From Desulfuromonadales bacterium (GTDB lineage: Bacteria; Desulfobacterota; Desulfuromonadia; Desulfuromonadales; Syntrophotaleaceae): a stretch of 42,337 bases of DNA. The stretch's first letter is position 1; every line of letters starts with the position of its first letter. Made by a program: the position numbers and the translations under genes. Below the pieces are notes generated by a model. The model was not told the DNA's origin. It did no database searches and saw only the letters and a program-made list of their open reading frames with translations. Below, one piece after another: positions 1-8,308 of the stretch. The stretch covers positions 1-42,337 of the forward strand of contig PWVL01000009.1 of the NCBI GenBank assembly GCA_003561875.1, written 5' to 3'.

Positions 1-135
1 GAATAAGTCATCAATTTCAAGGGGTTCGCCGCATCGGGCACAGGGGCTGGTCACACGCTGCCCACATGCAGGACATACCACACCTCGGACTACAGGGGTG
101 TCGCACGAGGTGCAAATCTGTGCGCGATGATCCAT
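1..135 (-). CDS. Zinc-ribbon protein, N-terminal part (runs off left edge)
   Basis: The reverse strand opens with an ATG at 135 preceded by a good ribosome site (AAGGGGG, three bases before the ATG). The 45 residues visible contain three CxxC knuckles (CTSC, CPAC, CARC) spaced as in double zinc-ribbon domains. The frame is open to the window edge, so the rest of the protein is unknown. Small zinc-ribbon modules usually sit at the N-terminus of regulatory or membrane proteins, but no function can be assigned. It starts directly after the ParA remnant, which reads in the same direction. Confidence 0.6.
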   Translation of the reverse strand, partial: MDHRAQICTSCDTPVVRGVVCPACGQRVTSPCARCGEPLEIDDLF

Positions 136-265
136 TTACCCCCTTGTGACCTCTATCCTGGCATGCAAGTCGCCAAGCTGGAAGGTTTTTCCCAAGTAAA
201 AAGAGCACCAATCAACGGGTTTACCTTTGCACACCCCGTTGTCATTCGGCTTCGTCCATTTTCCG

Positions 266-582
266 AAACTGTGCGATTCCCCCAAGCGTACATTTCTCGG
301 GATAATTGTGTTAAAAACCAGTTCCTTGAAATGGGCCTCCGCATCGGCGGCCACTTGATGGGACAAATTGGTCCGTTTGTCGAACATGGTCAGCAAAATA
401 CCCGCTATCTGCAGCTCTGGATTCAAGCCGCGACGAATCCGCTGATAGGTCTGGATCAGTTGGCTGAGCCCTTCCAAGGCATAAAACTCGCACTGGAGCG
501 GAATCAGCCGCTATCATAGCATTGACGGTCAACAAGCTCAAGGATGGCGGGCAATCAATGATAATACAGTTATAATGCTTAC
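266..582 (-). pseudogene. ParA/Soj-family ATPase remnant, frameshifted and truncated at both ends
   Basis: Two reverse-strand frames together spell the middle of a ParA/Soj ATPase. One frame (about 582 to 503) reads IIIDCPPSLSLLTVNAM, the Walker B region. The other (about 500 to 266) continues ALEGLSQLIQTYQRIR and ends at IPRNVRLGESHSFGK. A frameshift near 498-505 separates them. The Walker A N-terminus and the C-terminus are both missing. Family members read on from AADS with several more residues before PLQCEFYALEGL, so a short deletion is likely. ParA normally works with ParB in chromosome or plasmid segregation; this copy cannot. Confidence 0.75.
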
Positions 583-618
583 ATGAGGGGTGGTGGAATA
601 CTCTCGAGTTCTCGAAGT

Positions 619-670
619 TCGGGGGACAGCATACTCAATTATTCAAAATTAAATAAACTGTCACTGGAAT
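619..670. repeat. Decayed REP-like palindrome of the RAYT-associated type
   Basis: The left arm GGGGACAGCATACTCAATT (622-640) faces an imperfect inverse arm AATTAAATAAACTGTCACT (648-666), with 13 of 19 positions complementary. The same kind of motif (GGGGACAGTATATTTAATT) occurs at 42191-42209 beside a RAYT transposase fragment. Such palindromes flank REP-associated tyrosine (Y1) transposase genes in many deltaproteobacteria. Here the element's gene is absent and the palindrome lies between two gene remnants. Confidence 0.5.
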
Positions 671-691
671 TCCACGTCACCGAAATTCCAG

Positions 692-931
692 ATACTGCTA
701 CACCTCGGCAACCTGATCAAAGATCGTATTGGCGCCCAGCATTCCCTGCACATTCAGTCGCGTTTCGACGATTATCGGGACAAGAGAGTGCTGTTGGTGG
801 AGTGTAAGTCGGGGAAGGCGCCGGTTTTTGTCAAGGATGGGGCGGTGGAGCGGTTTTTCGTTCGGGCGGGGGCTTCTACCCAGGAGCTGAGCGCCAGCCA
901 AATGAACGAATTTGTGCGGCAGCGGTTCTGA
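692..931 (+). pseudogene. C-terminal fragment of an AlbA_2/Schlafen-like protein
   Basis: The frame ending in TGA at 929-931 encodes about 79 residues typical of the end of AlbA_2 (Schlafen-like putative DNA-binding, Pfam PF04326) domains: LLHLGNLIKDRIG, VLLVECKSGKAPVF, then RFFVRAGASTQEL and a closing NEFVRQRF. No start codon or N-terminal half is present. The frame upstream merges into the REP-like palindrome, which suggests that an insertion or deletion removed the front of the gene. Family members occur in transcription regulators and in defence-related ATPases. The identification rests on these motifs only. Confidence 0.6.
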
Positions 932-957
932 AAACCTCTTTGACATTTAGGGTAGCC

Positions 958-1302
958 ATGGCCTTATCAGAATTTGAAAAAAAGCGGGTCGAGAAGTTGC
1001 TGACCGCCTATTGCGAGAACAAAATCCCGCCGGACCTCCGAGACCGGATCAGGATCGAATTCACGATTCGCGGCAACGAGGTGAGCATGTTCGAGAGTCG
1101 ACCGCAATGGCAGGGTGGGGGCGAGTGGATTTCAATGAAGGTAGCCCGCTTCAAGAAGGATCCCAAGACCGAAACCTGGCAACTCTACTGGGCCGACCGC
1201 AACAGCAAATGGCGGCCGTTCCCGCCGCTGCCGTATCACCGCGACATCGAAAAACTGCTGCAAGAGGTGGAGAAGAACGAAACCGGGGCGTTCTGGGGGT
1301 GA
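958..1302 (+). CDS. DUF3024 family protein
   Basis: This 114-residue protein starts MALSEFEKKRVEKLL. It contains the pattern seen in DUF3024 (Pfam PF11225): an N-terminal helix, a FESRPQW segment, then VARF and LYWADRNSKWRPFPPLP. An upstream in-frame ATG at 940 adds MTFRVA, but 958 fits the family start better. No function is established for the family. There is no signal peptide or membrane segment. It follows the AlbA_2 remnant by 26 bases and may be the first intact gene to the right of the decayed region. Confidence 0.75.
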   Translation: MALSEFEKKRVEKLLTAYCENKIPPDLRDRIRIEFTIRGNEVSMFESRPQWQGGGEWISMKVARFKKDPKTETWQLYWADRNSKWRPFPPLPYHRDIEKLLQEVEKNETGAFWG

Positions 1303-1405
1303 GGAGGTCGACGGCGATTGACAGGAGAGGCGGCAATGTCGTGTATTAACCCCGGCGATCTTTTCGGCTGGGCAGGGAACGAAACCTCGATTTCATATCC
1401 ACAAG

Positions 1406-1437
1406 CTCCGAACATTTGTGTCCGAACTCCGAACATT
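1406..1437. repeat. Short direct repeat upstream of yciH
   Basis: The 11-mer CTCCGAACATT occurs at 1406-1416 and again at 1427-1437, a 21-base period equal to two DNA turns. It lies 39 bases before the yciH start. A paired operator is conceivable, but nothing else supports it. Confidence 0.3.
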
Positions 1438-1475
1438 ACGAGGACTTTAAAATCAATTTTGCGAGAGTGTGAACC

Positions 1476-1838
1476 ATGGCATTAAAAAAGAACGCCGGCG
1501 GTTTGGTTTATTCCAGCGGGGAGGGGCGGATGTGTCCCGACTGCAGCCGGCCGATCAAGGAGTGCGCCTGCGCCAAAAAACAGCCGCCGCTGCCCACGGA
1601 CGGAGTGGTGCGGGTGTCCCGGCAAACCAAGGGGCGCAAAGGCAAGGGCGTGACCCTGATTACCGGCGTTCCCCTCGACGCGGCGGGCATCAAGGTCCTG
1701 GCCACGCGCCTCAAGCAGCGGTGCGGCTCCGGCGGCACGGTCAAGGACGGGATCATCGAGATTCAGGGGGATCACTGCGCTCTGCTGGTGGAGGAACTCA
1801 AGCAACTGGGGTGGACGGTCAAACGGGCCGGTGGGTGA
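1476..1838 (+). CDS. yciH: SUI1/eIF1-like translation factor YciH
   Basis: This 120-residue protein has an N-terminal zinc-knuckle-like segment (CPDC...CAC, residues about 19-32) followed by an SUI1 domain. The domain includes VRVSRQTKGRKGKGVTLITG, then RLKQRCGSGGTVKDG and IEIQGDH. YciH is the bacterial relative of eukaryotic eIF1 and has been linked to fidelity of initiation and to stress-related inhibition of translation. Length and motif order match the family. The ribosome site before the ATG is weak. It is probably a single-gene unit, since the next gene starts about 130 bases later with its own good ribosome site. Confidence 0.9.
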   Translation: MALKKNAGGLVYSSGEGRMCPDCSRPIKECACAKKQPPLPTDGVVRVSRQTKGRKGKGVTLITGVPLDAAGIKVLATRLKQRCGSGGTVKDGIIEIQGDHCALLVEELKQLGWTVKRAGG

Positions 1839-1970
1839 ATCCGCCCCTGGATACCGCTTTGTAATTTCCCCCTCACCTTGACACGGGTGCCATCTTTTCC
1901 GTCTGGCAAGGGACAGGTTCTTTTGCTGTATACTCGAACAGAAGGCAAGGTCTGCACCGGGGAGGTACGC

Positions 1971-2186
1971 ATGGCTGTTGGCTGGTCGCGGGATGGCGCT
2001 GTTCAGGATCAGATCGATACGACCTTGCAAGAGGCGCTAGAGCGGGCGCGAAGCTGGCTGCCCGCCGGCGAGAGTGCGACCCATTGCGATGAATGCGAGG
2101 TGCAGATTCCCGAGGCGCGCCGCAAGGCAGTGCCCGGCGTTCGCCTCTGTGTCCGTTGCCAGTCTGAGCGCGAAAGGCGTCAGTGA
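1971..2186 (+). CDS. DksA/TraR-type zinc finger protein, YbiI-like
   Basis: This 71-residue protein begins MAVGWSRDGAVQDQID, the characteristic start of YbiI-type proteins. It carries a C4 zinc finger (CDEC...CVRC) in the context ESATHCDECEVQIPEAR and GVRLCVRCQ. GGAGGT lies six bases before the chosen ATG, which argues against the upstream in-frame start at 1878. The short form lacks the DksA coiled coil with its acidic tip, so it should not be assumed to act on RNA polymerase as DksA does. Its role is unknown. Confidence 0.85.
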   Translation: MAVGWSRDGAVQDQIDTTLQEALERARSWLPAGESATHCDECEVQIPEARRKAVPGVRLCVRCQSERERRQ

Positions 2187-2281
2187 CCCGTTTCGGGGGT
2201 TAATCGGCGGCACCCTGGCAAAGAAGATAATCGCTTTCTCCTGCCCGAACCTGTTGAATAAGGGGTTAAACCGGACCCGGT

Positions 2282-2980
2282 ATGCAAAACCATCCTTTCC
2301 TGGTGCTATGCGTTCTCATGATCATCCCGGTCTTTTTATCCGGGATTTTCCGGAGGGATCTGCGCATTCATATGGCAAGGATGGCGCTCATTTCCCTGCC
2401 TTTCGCCTTTACCGAATTCATGTTTTACCCCGATTACTGGGACCCGCCCTTTCTTTTTGATGCCGCGGCCAGATTCGGATTCGGCCTGGAAGACTTCCTT
2501 TTCGTGGCGGCCCTTGGCGCCATGTCCATCGGGCTGTTTCCGACGCTTGCAGGAAAACAGCTGCACAAGGTCAATCCCCGGACGGTACCTCGGGTCTTCT
2601 GGAGAATTGTTCTGCTGACAGGCCTCGCCCTGCTGACGGCGGGAGTAGGCTGGGCAGCAGGATTTCCGGCGATATACACGGCAATAATGATTATGATTTC
2701 CCTGCCCGCCGTTGTTCTGTTGACCTCCCGGCCGGACCTGTGGCGCCCCGCATGCCTGAGCGGAGGTACGACGCTCCTGGCCTATGCCGGAGCCTGCATG
2801 GCATTGGAGTTTCTGCTGCCGGGCACCTTCGAGCGTTACTGGCATACCGACAGCCTTTTGAACGCATTTGTCGGACCATTGCCGGTGGAGGAGCTGCTTT
2901 ACGGCTTTTCGGCAGGTTTTGCCGCCGCAGTTGTCTATCCTTTTGCATTTGCTCTTGAATTCAGGGACTATTCGAAATAA
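2282..2980 (+). CDS. Lycopene-cyclase-domain-like integral membrane protein
   Basis: This 232-residue hydrophobic protein has about seven membrane segments. Two acidic motifs sit at matching places in its two halves: LEDFLF (residues 69-74) and PVEELLYGF (201-209). These motifs and the tandem layout resemble CrtYc/CrtYd-type lycopene cyclase domains, which cyclise carotenoid ends in the membrane. No phytoene synthase, desaturase or other carotenoid gene is in the window, so the substrate is uncertain and it could be a domain homologue with another polyene substrate. A strong hairpin follows the stop codon. Confidence 0.7.
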   Translation: MQNHPFLVLCVLMIIPVFLSGIFRRDLRIHMARMALISLPFAFTEFMFYPDYWDPPFLFDAAARFGFGLEDFLFVAALGAMSIGLFPTLAGKQLHKVNPRTVPRVFWRIVLLTGLALLTAGVGWAAGFPAIYTAIMIMISLPAVVLLTSRPDLWRPACLSGGTTLLAYAGACMALEFLLPGTFERYWHTDSLLNAFVGPLPVEELLYGFSAGFAAAVVYPFAFALEFRDYSK

Positions 2981-2988
2981 TCCCTCAA

Positions 2989-3024
2989 TAGCCGCCGGTG
3001 AAAACGCCGGCGGCTATAATTGTT
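2989..3024 (+). terminator. Intrinsic-terminator-like hairpin after the cyclase-like gene
   Basis: TAGCCGCCGG (2989-2998) pairs perfectly with CCGGCGGCTA (3007-3016) around an 8-base loop. The following tract, TAATTGTTTT, is only partly T-rich. It lies eight bases past the stop codon and separates convergent genes. Confidence 0.6.
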
Positions 3025-3084
3025 TTCAGGGGCTTTCCGGAAGTGTGCCGTTCGGATTGAACGAACTGCACAAGACTCCGGTAT

Positions 3085-4509
3085 TCAGCACAAGGGCGCT
3101 TCGGGACGGCTCTCACACAGGGACAGTTCCGCGGCCGGATGGGGATCGGGCAGTTGTTCTGCAGCGTCGCGCAGGGCGATGCGCAGTCCTTCTTCTAGGG
3201 TGGGATGATAGTAGGGCATGGCCAGCAACTGGTGGACAGTGAGCTGCTGCTGTACGGCCAGAACGAGCAGGTGCGCCAGGTGTTCGCCATCGGGGACGGC
3301 CATTTCGGCGCCGATCAGCCGCGCCGTGGTGCGATCTGCGTAGACATGCAGGGCGCCGGCGTTGCGATCTTCGGCGATGGCCCGGGACTGTTGGCGGAAA
3401 TCGCAGCGGCCCGTGACCACGGCGTCCTGGCGGTGGTGGTTGACGGTGCAGCCCACGGAGGCGATCTGCGGATCGCTGAAGCAGATGCGCAGGGGGGTGC
3501 GCCGTTGAAAGCAGCGAGAGCTCGAGACCAGGGCGTTGCTGCCGGCGATGAAGCCTTCATCCTGGGCCTCGTGAAGCAGGGGCAGACTGCCATTGGCGTC
3601 GCCGGTAATAAATACCGGCAGATCGGCGATCTGCAGGGTGTTGGGGTTAAAGGGCGGCAGACCCCGGTCGTCCAGGGGAACGCCGAGGGTCTCAAGGCCC
3701 AGTTCTTCCACATTGGGGGTCACGCCCAGCCCGGCAATGACTCCATCGACAGGGATGGAACGATCGCCGTTGCGAATGGTGAATCCGTTTCCACGGACAG
3801 CGACTTCAGCTTCGCTGCCCACGTGTACGGGGAATTCCCGGCGAATGGCCTCCAGCGCTGCTTCGTTGACACGAGGATCGTGCAGACCGGCGATATGGGG
3901 ATTGCGGCCGAAGCCGGTCACTTCGACGCCCAGCCGGGCCAGGGCCAGACCCAGTTCGATGCCGATGACGCCGAGACCGACCAGCGCCATTCGCCGGGGC
4001 AGGTCCGGCTGTTCAAAAAGGTTGTCCGAAGTGAAAATCCGGTCGGCAAAGGGTTTCCATGCCCGAGGCAGGATCGGCCGGGAGCCGGTGGCGATGATGA
4101 TTTTCCGGCAGCGGATTTCCTCTCTATTGTTGAGCAGAACACGATCCGGGCCAACCAGGCGGGCGCGTCCCTCAACCAGGTTTCGACCGGCCAGCCGGTG
4201 GGTGGCCTCCACCATCCCGGTGGCAAAATAATCCCGCTTGCGGCGGACGTGCTTCAGAATGGCGGGCAGATCGACGGACAGCTCAGGCCAGGGCAACCAG
4301 CCTTTTGCCGCCAGTTCGTTGGCTTTGTGCAGATCGTTGGCGATGGAGATCAGGGCTTTGGACGGCATGCAGCCGACTCTGGCGCAGGTAGTCCCCAGGG
4401 GACCCCGGTCGATGAGCAGATAGTTGTCGGTCTCTTTGACGAGTCGGCGCACGGCGGCCAGGCCGGCACTTCCCGCTCCGATCACGACGATATCGACGGT
4501 TTTAATCAC
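3085..4509 (-). CDS. Dihydrolipoamide-dehydrogenase-like FAD/NAD(P) oxidoreductase
   Basis: This 474-residue class I pyridine nucleotide-disulfide oxidoreductase has the FAD motif VIGAGSAG (residues 9-16) and the redox pair C42/C47 in TTCARVGCMPSK. A second Rossmann motif reads LVGLGVIGIELG, and an FITGDANG motif precedes the C-terminal dimer domain. The catalytic HPT..E motif (HPTLEE) is present. Start choice: a GTG at 4509 has AAGGAG nearby, and the frame upstream of it has no family resemblance. No lipoyl or 2-oxoacid dehydrogenase subunit is adjacent, so it may be a stand-alone disulfide reductase of the mercuric/soluble transhydrogenase group rather than true Lpd. It reads after the MgtC-like gene with a 148-base gap. 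Confidence 0.85.
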   Translation of the reverse strand: MIKTVDIVVIGAGSAGLAAVRRLVKETDNYLLIDRGPLGTTCARVGCMPSKALISIANDLHKANELAAKGWLPWPELSVDLPAILKHVRRKRDYFATGMVEATHRLAGRNLVEGRARLVGPDRVLLNNREEIRCRKIIIATGSRPILPRAWKPFADRIFTSDNLFEQPDLPRRMALVGLGVIGIELGLALARLGVEVTGFGRNPHIAGLHDPRVNEAALEAIRREFPVHVGSEAEVAVRGNGFTIRNGDRSIPVDGVIAGLGVTPNVEELGLETLGVPLDDRGLPPFNPNTLQIADLPVFITGDANGSLPLLHEAQDEGFIAGSNALVSSSRCFQRRTPLRICFSDPQIASVGCTVNHHRQDAVVTGRCDFRQQSRAIAEDRNAGALHVYADRTTARLIGAEMAVPDGEHLAHLLVLAVQQQLTVHQLLAMPYYHPTLEEGLRIALRDAAEQLPDPHPAAELSLCESRPEAPLC

Positions 4510-4657
4510 GAACTTTCTCCTTCCATGGTTGATGTGTGGCGACTGTTCGGCACACTGCAGCAGAATCTCCCGACTGCCACGCCGCGGGCCGCATGAATCC
4601 CGTTGTTTCCGGTTGCTCGGAAGTCTCGCAGCGTTGGTAATGGAAGTCATTAACAGG

Positions 4658-5917
4658 TTACTTGAGCCATGCCAGGGCTAGCAGGGCCGGCAGAGCCAGG
4701 CAACTGAAACCACAGAGAGTCCAGCGAAACATCTGCCGATTGCCGATAAAAGCGACCAGACCGAGCTTGAAACCGAGATTGGAGATCAGGGCAATAAGAA
4801 TGCTGATGGTGGCCTGGGGCGCTTGCAGAACGCCCTGCTGCGCCAGACGGGCACTGGAGAGGGTGATGGCATCCAGGTCGGTCAGCCCCGAAAGGAAGGC
4901 GACGACGTAGACGCCATGGTCGCCGAAGAACTCCTTGGCGGCAGATACGGCCAGGATCACTGCCCCGTAGATAAGGCCGAACATAAGGGCCTTGGGCAAC
5001 TCCACCGGATTTTTGGTCGTCGGGCCCGGTCCCTTGCCGGAGGGTGTGCTACGCCACAGCAGAAAAACCGGTATCAGGCCGGCGATAAACATGGCGATCA
5101 GGGGGTAGCGCAGATTACTGAGCAGAGGCGGATGAATCACTCCGGCCAGCAGGGCGACCCGGATCAGCACAATAGTGGAAGCGAGGGACACCACCACCGC
5201 CGCGCTACGGGAAAAGTCGGGATTTCCTCGGCAGTAGCGGCTGAAGGAAAGGGTCGTGGCGGTACTCGACACCAGACCCCCGAGGACGCCGAGAATAGGG
5301 CCGCTCCAGCGCTGCCCGACCAGTTTCAGAAAGACATAGGCGGTCAGGTTGATGGTGCTGATCAGCACCACCATCAGCCAGATATGGGAAGGATTTAGCG
5401 CCTGGAAAGGGCCGTAGCCGCGGTTGGGCAGCACCGGCCAGATAATAAAGGTGACCAGAATAAATTGAAATATGGCGACGAGGTCGTGTTTCTGAAGGCG
5501 CCGGGAGAACTCGTGCATCTCCAGCTTAAAGTAAAGGATAACCGTTGTCGCCAGGCTGACGGTGATGGCCGGAACCGGATTATCCCGGGCCACCAGCAAG
5601 CCGACCCCGTAGGCGACCAGCAGCGCGATGGAGGTGGTCATGCCGGCGGACAGGTTTTTCCGAAGGCGCAGGAAATGGATCATGGTCGCCTGGGCGCCGA
5701 CCGCCAGCAGGCCGGCGGCCATCAGCCAGGAGGAGGTATTTTCGAACTCCGGGTCGCCGCAGATGGCACCGAACAGGGTCGCCAGGATAAAAGTACGCAG
5801 TCCGGCCGTTTCCGGTTCACTGCGTTCCCGCTCCAGTCCCATCAAGGCCCCCAGGGCCATGGCCAGGAGATAGGATTGAAAGGGGTGCCAGACGGCAGGT
5901 TCGGTCATGGGTGGCAC
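4658..5917 (-). CDS. MgtC/SapB-DUF4010 membrane protein
   Basis: This 419-residue protein has roughly a dozen membrane segments. The N-terminal part has the MgtC/SapB signature (ALGALMGLERER, then LRTFILATLFGAIC). The C-terminal half matches DUF4010, including the conserved GLTDLDAITLSSA segment. MgtC relatives are tied to magnesium homeostasis and acid stress, but the long DUF4010 form is uncharacterised and may be a transporter. On the coding strand TATACT (6040-6035) lies upstream and could be a -10 element, but no convincing -35 accompanies it. Confidence 0.85.
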   Translation of the reverse strand: MPPMTEPAVWHPFQSYLLAMALGALMGLERERSEPETAGLRTFILATLFGAICGDPEFENTSSWLMAAGLLAVGAQATMIHFLRLRKNLSAGMTTSIALLVAYGVGLLVARDNPVPAITVSLATTVILYFKLEMHEFSRRLQKHDLVAIFQFILVTFIIWPVLPNRGYGPFQALNPSHIWLMVVLISTINLTAYVFLKLVGQRWSGPILGVLGGLVSSTATTLSFSRYCRGNPDFSRSAAVVVSLASTIVLIRVALLAGVIHPPLLSNLRYPLIAMFIAGLIPVFLLWRSTPSGKGPGPTTKNPVELPKALMFGLIYGAVILAVSAAKEFFGDHGVYVVAFLSGLTDLDAITLSSARLAQQGVLQAPQATISILIALISNLGFKLGLVAFIGNRQMFRWTLCGFSCLALPALLALAWLK

Positions 5918-6152
5918 CTTCCTCGTGAGGCGGGAAGAGTTGAAACCGGGTGAACAGGATGTTCCGGCAAAACACGCTGCGGCGCCAGACGGAAAAGTTT
6001 CACAAAAAAGGACGGATACTCGACCATGCAGCCAAGTATAGCAAACGGCGGGAGGTTTCGAAAAGAAACGGGCGGAGCAGGGGCGCAGATCAGGAGGATC
6101 GGGAACTCAAAACCTGTTGGTAAGGAGCATAATGCTTTTTGAGAATGGCTGC

Positions 6153-7433
6153 TCACAGCCGCACCGAACGGAAATCCGATGTGTCTCGGGCCAGGGCCAT
6201 GGCGGCGCTGCGGCCGGCCAGCCAACCCATGGAAAAAGCCGCCTGCAGGTTGTAGCCCCCGGTTTCGGCCTGCAGATCCAGCAGTTCTCCGGCCAGGTAG
6301 AGCCCCTGCATACACCGGGATTGCAGGGTTCTGGGATCGACCTGGTCAAGGTCCACGCCGCCGGCGGTGATGATCGCTTCACTGAAGGGGCGATAGCCGC
6401 TGACCTCAAGTGAAAAATTCTTGATCCAACGTCCGAGCCGGCGGCGGTCTTTGGCTCTGAGGGTCGCGGCGCTGCCGTCGCCGGGAAGTTGCAGCAGATC
6501 GAGACAGACCGGCACCATGGGTGCCGGCAGCAGCCCCCGCAGCACGCTGGCCAGGGGTTCCCGGCCGCGCGAATCAAAGTCCCGCTGTAGCCGCCGATCA
6601 AGCTTCGCCTCATCGAGGGCCGGTTTGAGATCAATGGAAAGACCCACCTGACGGCCTGCTGCCAGGGCGTCTACGGCTTGTCCGCTCAGGGTCAGGATGA
6701 TGGGGCCGCTGACGCCGAAGGCGGTAAACACCAGTTCTCCGAAATCTTCTGCGACCTTTTTTTCGTCGACCAGCAGTGTGACCTGAATGTTGCGCAGGTT
6801 CAATTCCGCCATCCGCCCGGTCGCGGGGCCGCGCGTCACCAGGGGCACCAGAGCTGGGCGTACCGGGATGATGCGGTGGCCTGCGGCGGCGGCCATTCGG
6901 TAACCGTCCCCGGTGGATCCGGTCGCCGGATAGGACGCACCGCCGGTGGCCAGCACCACGCATTTGCAGGGAATTTGACGATTCTCGCAGCGGACCCCGG
7001 CAATACGGCCGTCATGGAACAGTAAAGCCTCGACCGGGGTCGATGTCTGCAGAACCACCCCTGCATCAAGCGCCCACTTCAGCAGGACTCTAGCTACCTC
7101 CGTTGCCTTCCCGCCGGCCGGAAAGACCCGTCCGCCCCGCTCCGTCACCAGCGGCATGCCGAGATCTTCAAAAAAAGTCATCAGCTCGGTGTTGAAGAAA
7201 CGGGCAAAAGCCTGTCGCAGAAAACGCCCGGAGGGTCCGAAGCGACAGACAAAATCCCGCACGTCGCAGAAGTTGGTGAGATTGCAGCGACCCTTGCCGG
7301 TAATCCCGAGTTTGAGTGCCGGTTGCGGCATTTTTTCCAGCAGCAGAACCCGGCAGCCTGCCAGTGCTGCCTGGCCCGCCGCCATGAGGCCCGCAGGGCC
7401 ACCGCCGACAACGATGATATCCGGTGTGTTCAA
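6153..7433 (-). CDS. HI0933/BaiN-family flavoprotein
   Basis: This 426-residue protein starts with the FAD-binding motif VVGGGPAGLMAAGQAALAG. It then has the family signature KLGITGKGRCNLTN and, near the C-terminus, a second nucleotide-contact segment with GVDLDQVDPRTLQS and LYLAGELLD. This identifies the HI0933 (YhiN/BaiN) group of NAD(P)/FAD-dependent oxidoreductases. Some members reduce steroid intermediates, but most have no known substrate. It lies 51 bases downstream of mobA and may be co-transcribed with it. Confidence 0.9.
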   Translation of the reverse strand: MNTPDIIVVGGGPAGLMAAGQAALAGCRVLLLEKMPQPALKLGITGKGRCNLTNFCDVRDFVCRFGPSGRFLRQAFARFFNTELMTFFEDLGMPLVTERGGRVFPAGGKATEVARVLLKWALDAGVVLQTSTPVEALLFHDGRIAGVRCENRQIPCKCVVLATGGASYPATGSTGDGYRMAAAAGHRIIPVRPALVPLVTRGPATGRMAELNLRNIQVTLLVDEKKVAEDFGELVFTAFGVSGPIILTLSGQAVDALAAGRQVGLSIDLKPALDEAKLDRRLQRDFDSRGREPLASVLRGLLPAPMVPVCLDLLQLPGDGSAATLRAKDRRRLGRWIKNFSLEVSGYRPFSEAIITAGGVDLDQVDPRTLQSRCMQGLYLAGELLDLQAETGGYNLQAAFSMGWLAGRSAAMALARDTSDFRSVRL

Positions 7434-7484
7434 GAGAGGTCCTGTGCGTGGGGTCAGTGGCTGTCCGTGAACGTTCAGCAGATT

Positions 7485-8108
7485 TTAGCCATCCGTAGGG
7501 GAAAGCAGCATAGAGTTGGGATCGGAGCTATGCCAGGCTTCAAAGTTTTCCCGAGTATTGAGGTTCAGGAACATACTCCAGTCGGGGCTGAAACGACGCG
7601 CCTCCTGTTCTTCGATGTAGAGAGTGTCCAGTTCCTTGAGAAAATGAAACAGCGAGTGGTGTCCTCGGCCCAGATAGTGTTTGATTTCCGGAACCAGACT
7701 GCGGGAGTAGAAAGCGTTGAAGGGTTCGATCCAGTCGCCAAAGCGGGTGATGCAGGCCTGGGCGGGAGCCTCACGCAGACGCTGCTGCATGAAGCGGATG
7801 TAGCCGAGATGAATGTTGGGCATGTCACAGGCCAGCAGGTAGACCTGTTGTGACCGTGCGGTCTTGAGGCCGATATGAATACCACCCAGCGGCCCCTTGC
7901 CGGGGATTTCATCCCTGACCAGTTCAAAGGACGTATTGGCGTACAGTTCGGGAACGTTGGAGACTACGATGATCTGGTTGAACACTTCCGCCAGTTGATG
8001 TTGGTGATGACAGAGCAGATAACTGTTCTTAGCCTGCAGAAACTGCTTGTCAAAACCCATGCGGCTGCTCTTGCCACCCGCCAGAATGACCGCGCTGCCG
8101 AATTCCAT
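7485..8108 (-). CDS. mobA: Molybdenum cofactor guanylyltransferase MobA
   Basis: This 207-residue protein begins with the nucleotidyltransferase signature AVILAGGKSSRMGFDKQFL. It also has GPLGGIHIGL and LLACDMPN, the sugar-nucleotide-type core with the metal-binding aspartate. MobA joins GMP to molybdopterin to make the bis-MGD cofactor used by formate dehydrogenases and related enzymes. Its ATG lies within the frame of a truncated FdhD-like sequence, so an upstream deletion has brought the two genes together. The position after a cysteine desulfurase and an FdhD remnant suggests service to a formate dehydrogenase encoded elsewhere. Confidence 0.9.
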   Translation of the reverse strand: MEFGSAVILAGGKSSRMGFDKQFLQAKNSYLLCHHQHQLAEVFNQIIVVSNVPELYANTSFELVRDEIPGKGPLGGIHIGLKTARSQQVYLLACDMPNIHLGYIRFMQQRLREAPAQACITRFGDWIEPFNAFYSRSLVPEIKHYLGRGHHSLFHFLKELDTLYIEEQEARRFSPDWSMFLNLNTRENFEAWHSSDPNSMLLSPTDG

Positions 8109-8111
8109 GTC

Positions 8112-8239
8112 GGATCCTTGTCTGCGAAATAAAACAATCTCAGATTGTATTCGGCGGCAACCACGTCCTGTGCTTCACCCATATCGCCGCGACGATACTG
8201 CAATACCGGGTAATGACGGAACTCAAGGTTGTCCTGCAT
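8112..8239 (-). pseudogene. fdhD: FdhD N-terminal remnant abutting mobA
   Basis: A reverse-strand ATG at 8239 opens about 42 residues that resemble the FdhD N-terminus: YPVLQYRRGDMGEAQDVVAA, then EYNLRLFYF. The sequence stops resembling FdhD at about 8112, where it runs out of frame into the mobA start. FdhD is normally about 260-280 residues, so over 80 percent is missing, including the loop with the sulfur-carrying cysteines. In E. coli FdhD passes sulfur from the cysteine desulfurase IscS to the molybdenum cofactor of formate dehydrogenase. The assignment rests on a short match and on the neighbours. Confidence 0.5.
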
Positions 8240-8308
8240 AACGCAACTTTTTTCAGCGGGCGGTGACAAAGATTTGTTCTGTGCAGAGCCGCGAAGCGAT
8301 CCTGGCGG

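Noticed and set aside
17-211. 64-codon minus-strand frame
   Set aside because: An alternative frame of the same DNA encodes the CxxC-rich zinc-ribbon start with a good ribosome site, so this one is a shadow.
3205-4596. 463-codon plus-strand frame
   Set aside because: Antisense to the dihydrolipoamide-dehydrogenase-like gene.
4510-4650. 47-residue N-terminal extension of the dihydrolipoamide-dehydrogenase-like protein
   Set aside because: It has no family similarity, and the GTG at 4509 with AAGGAG gives a normal flavoprotein start.
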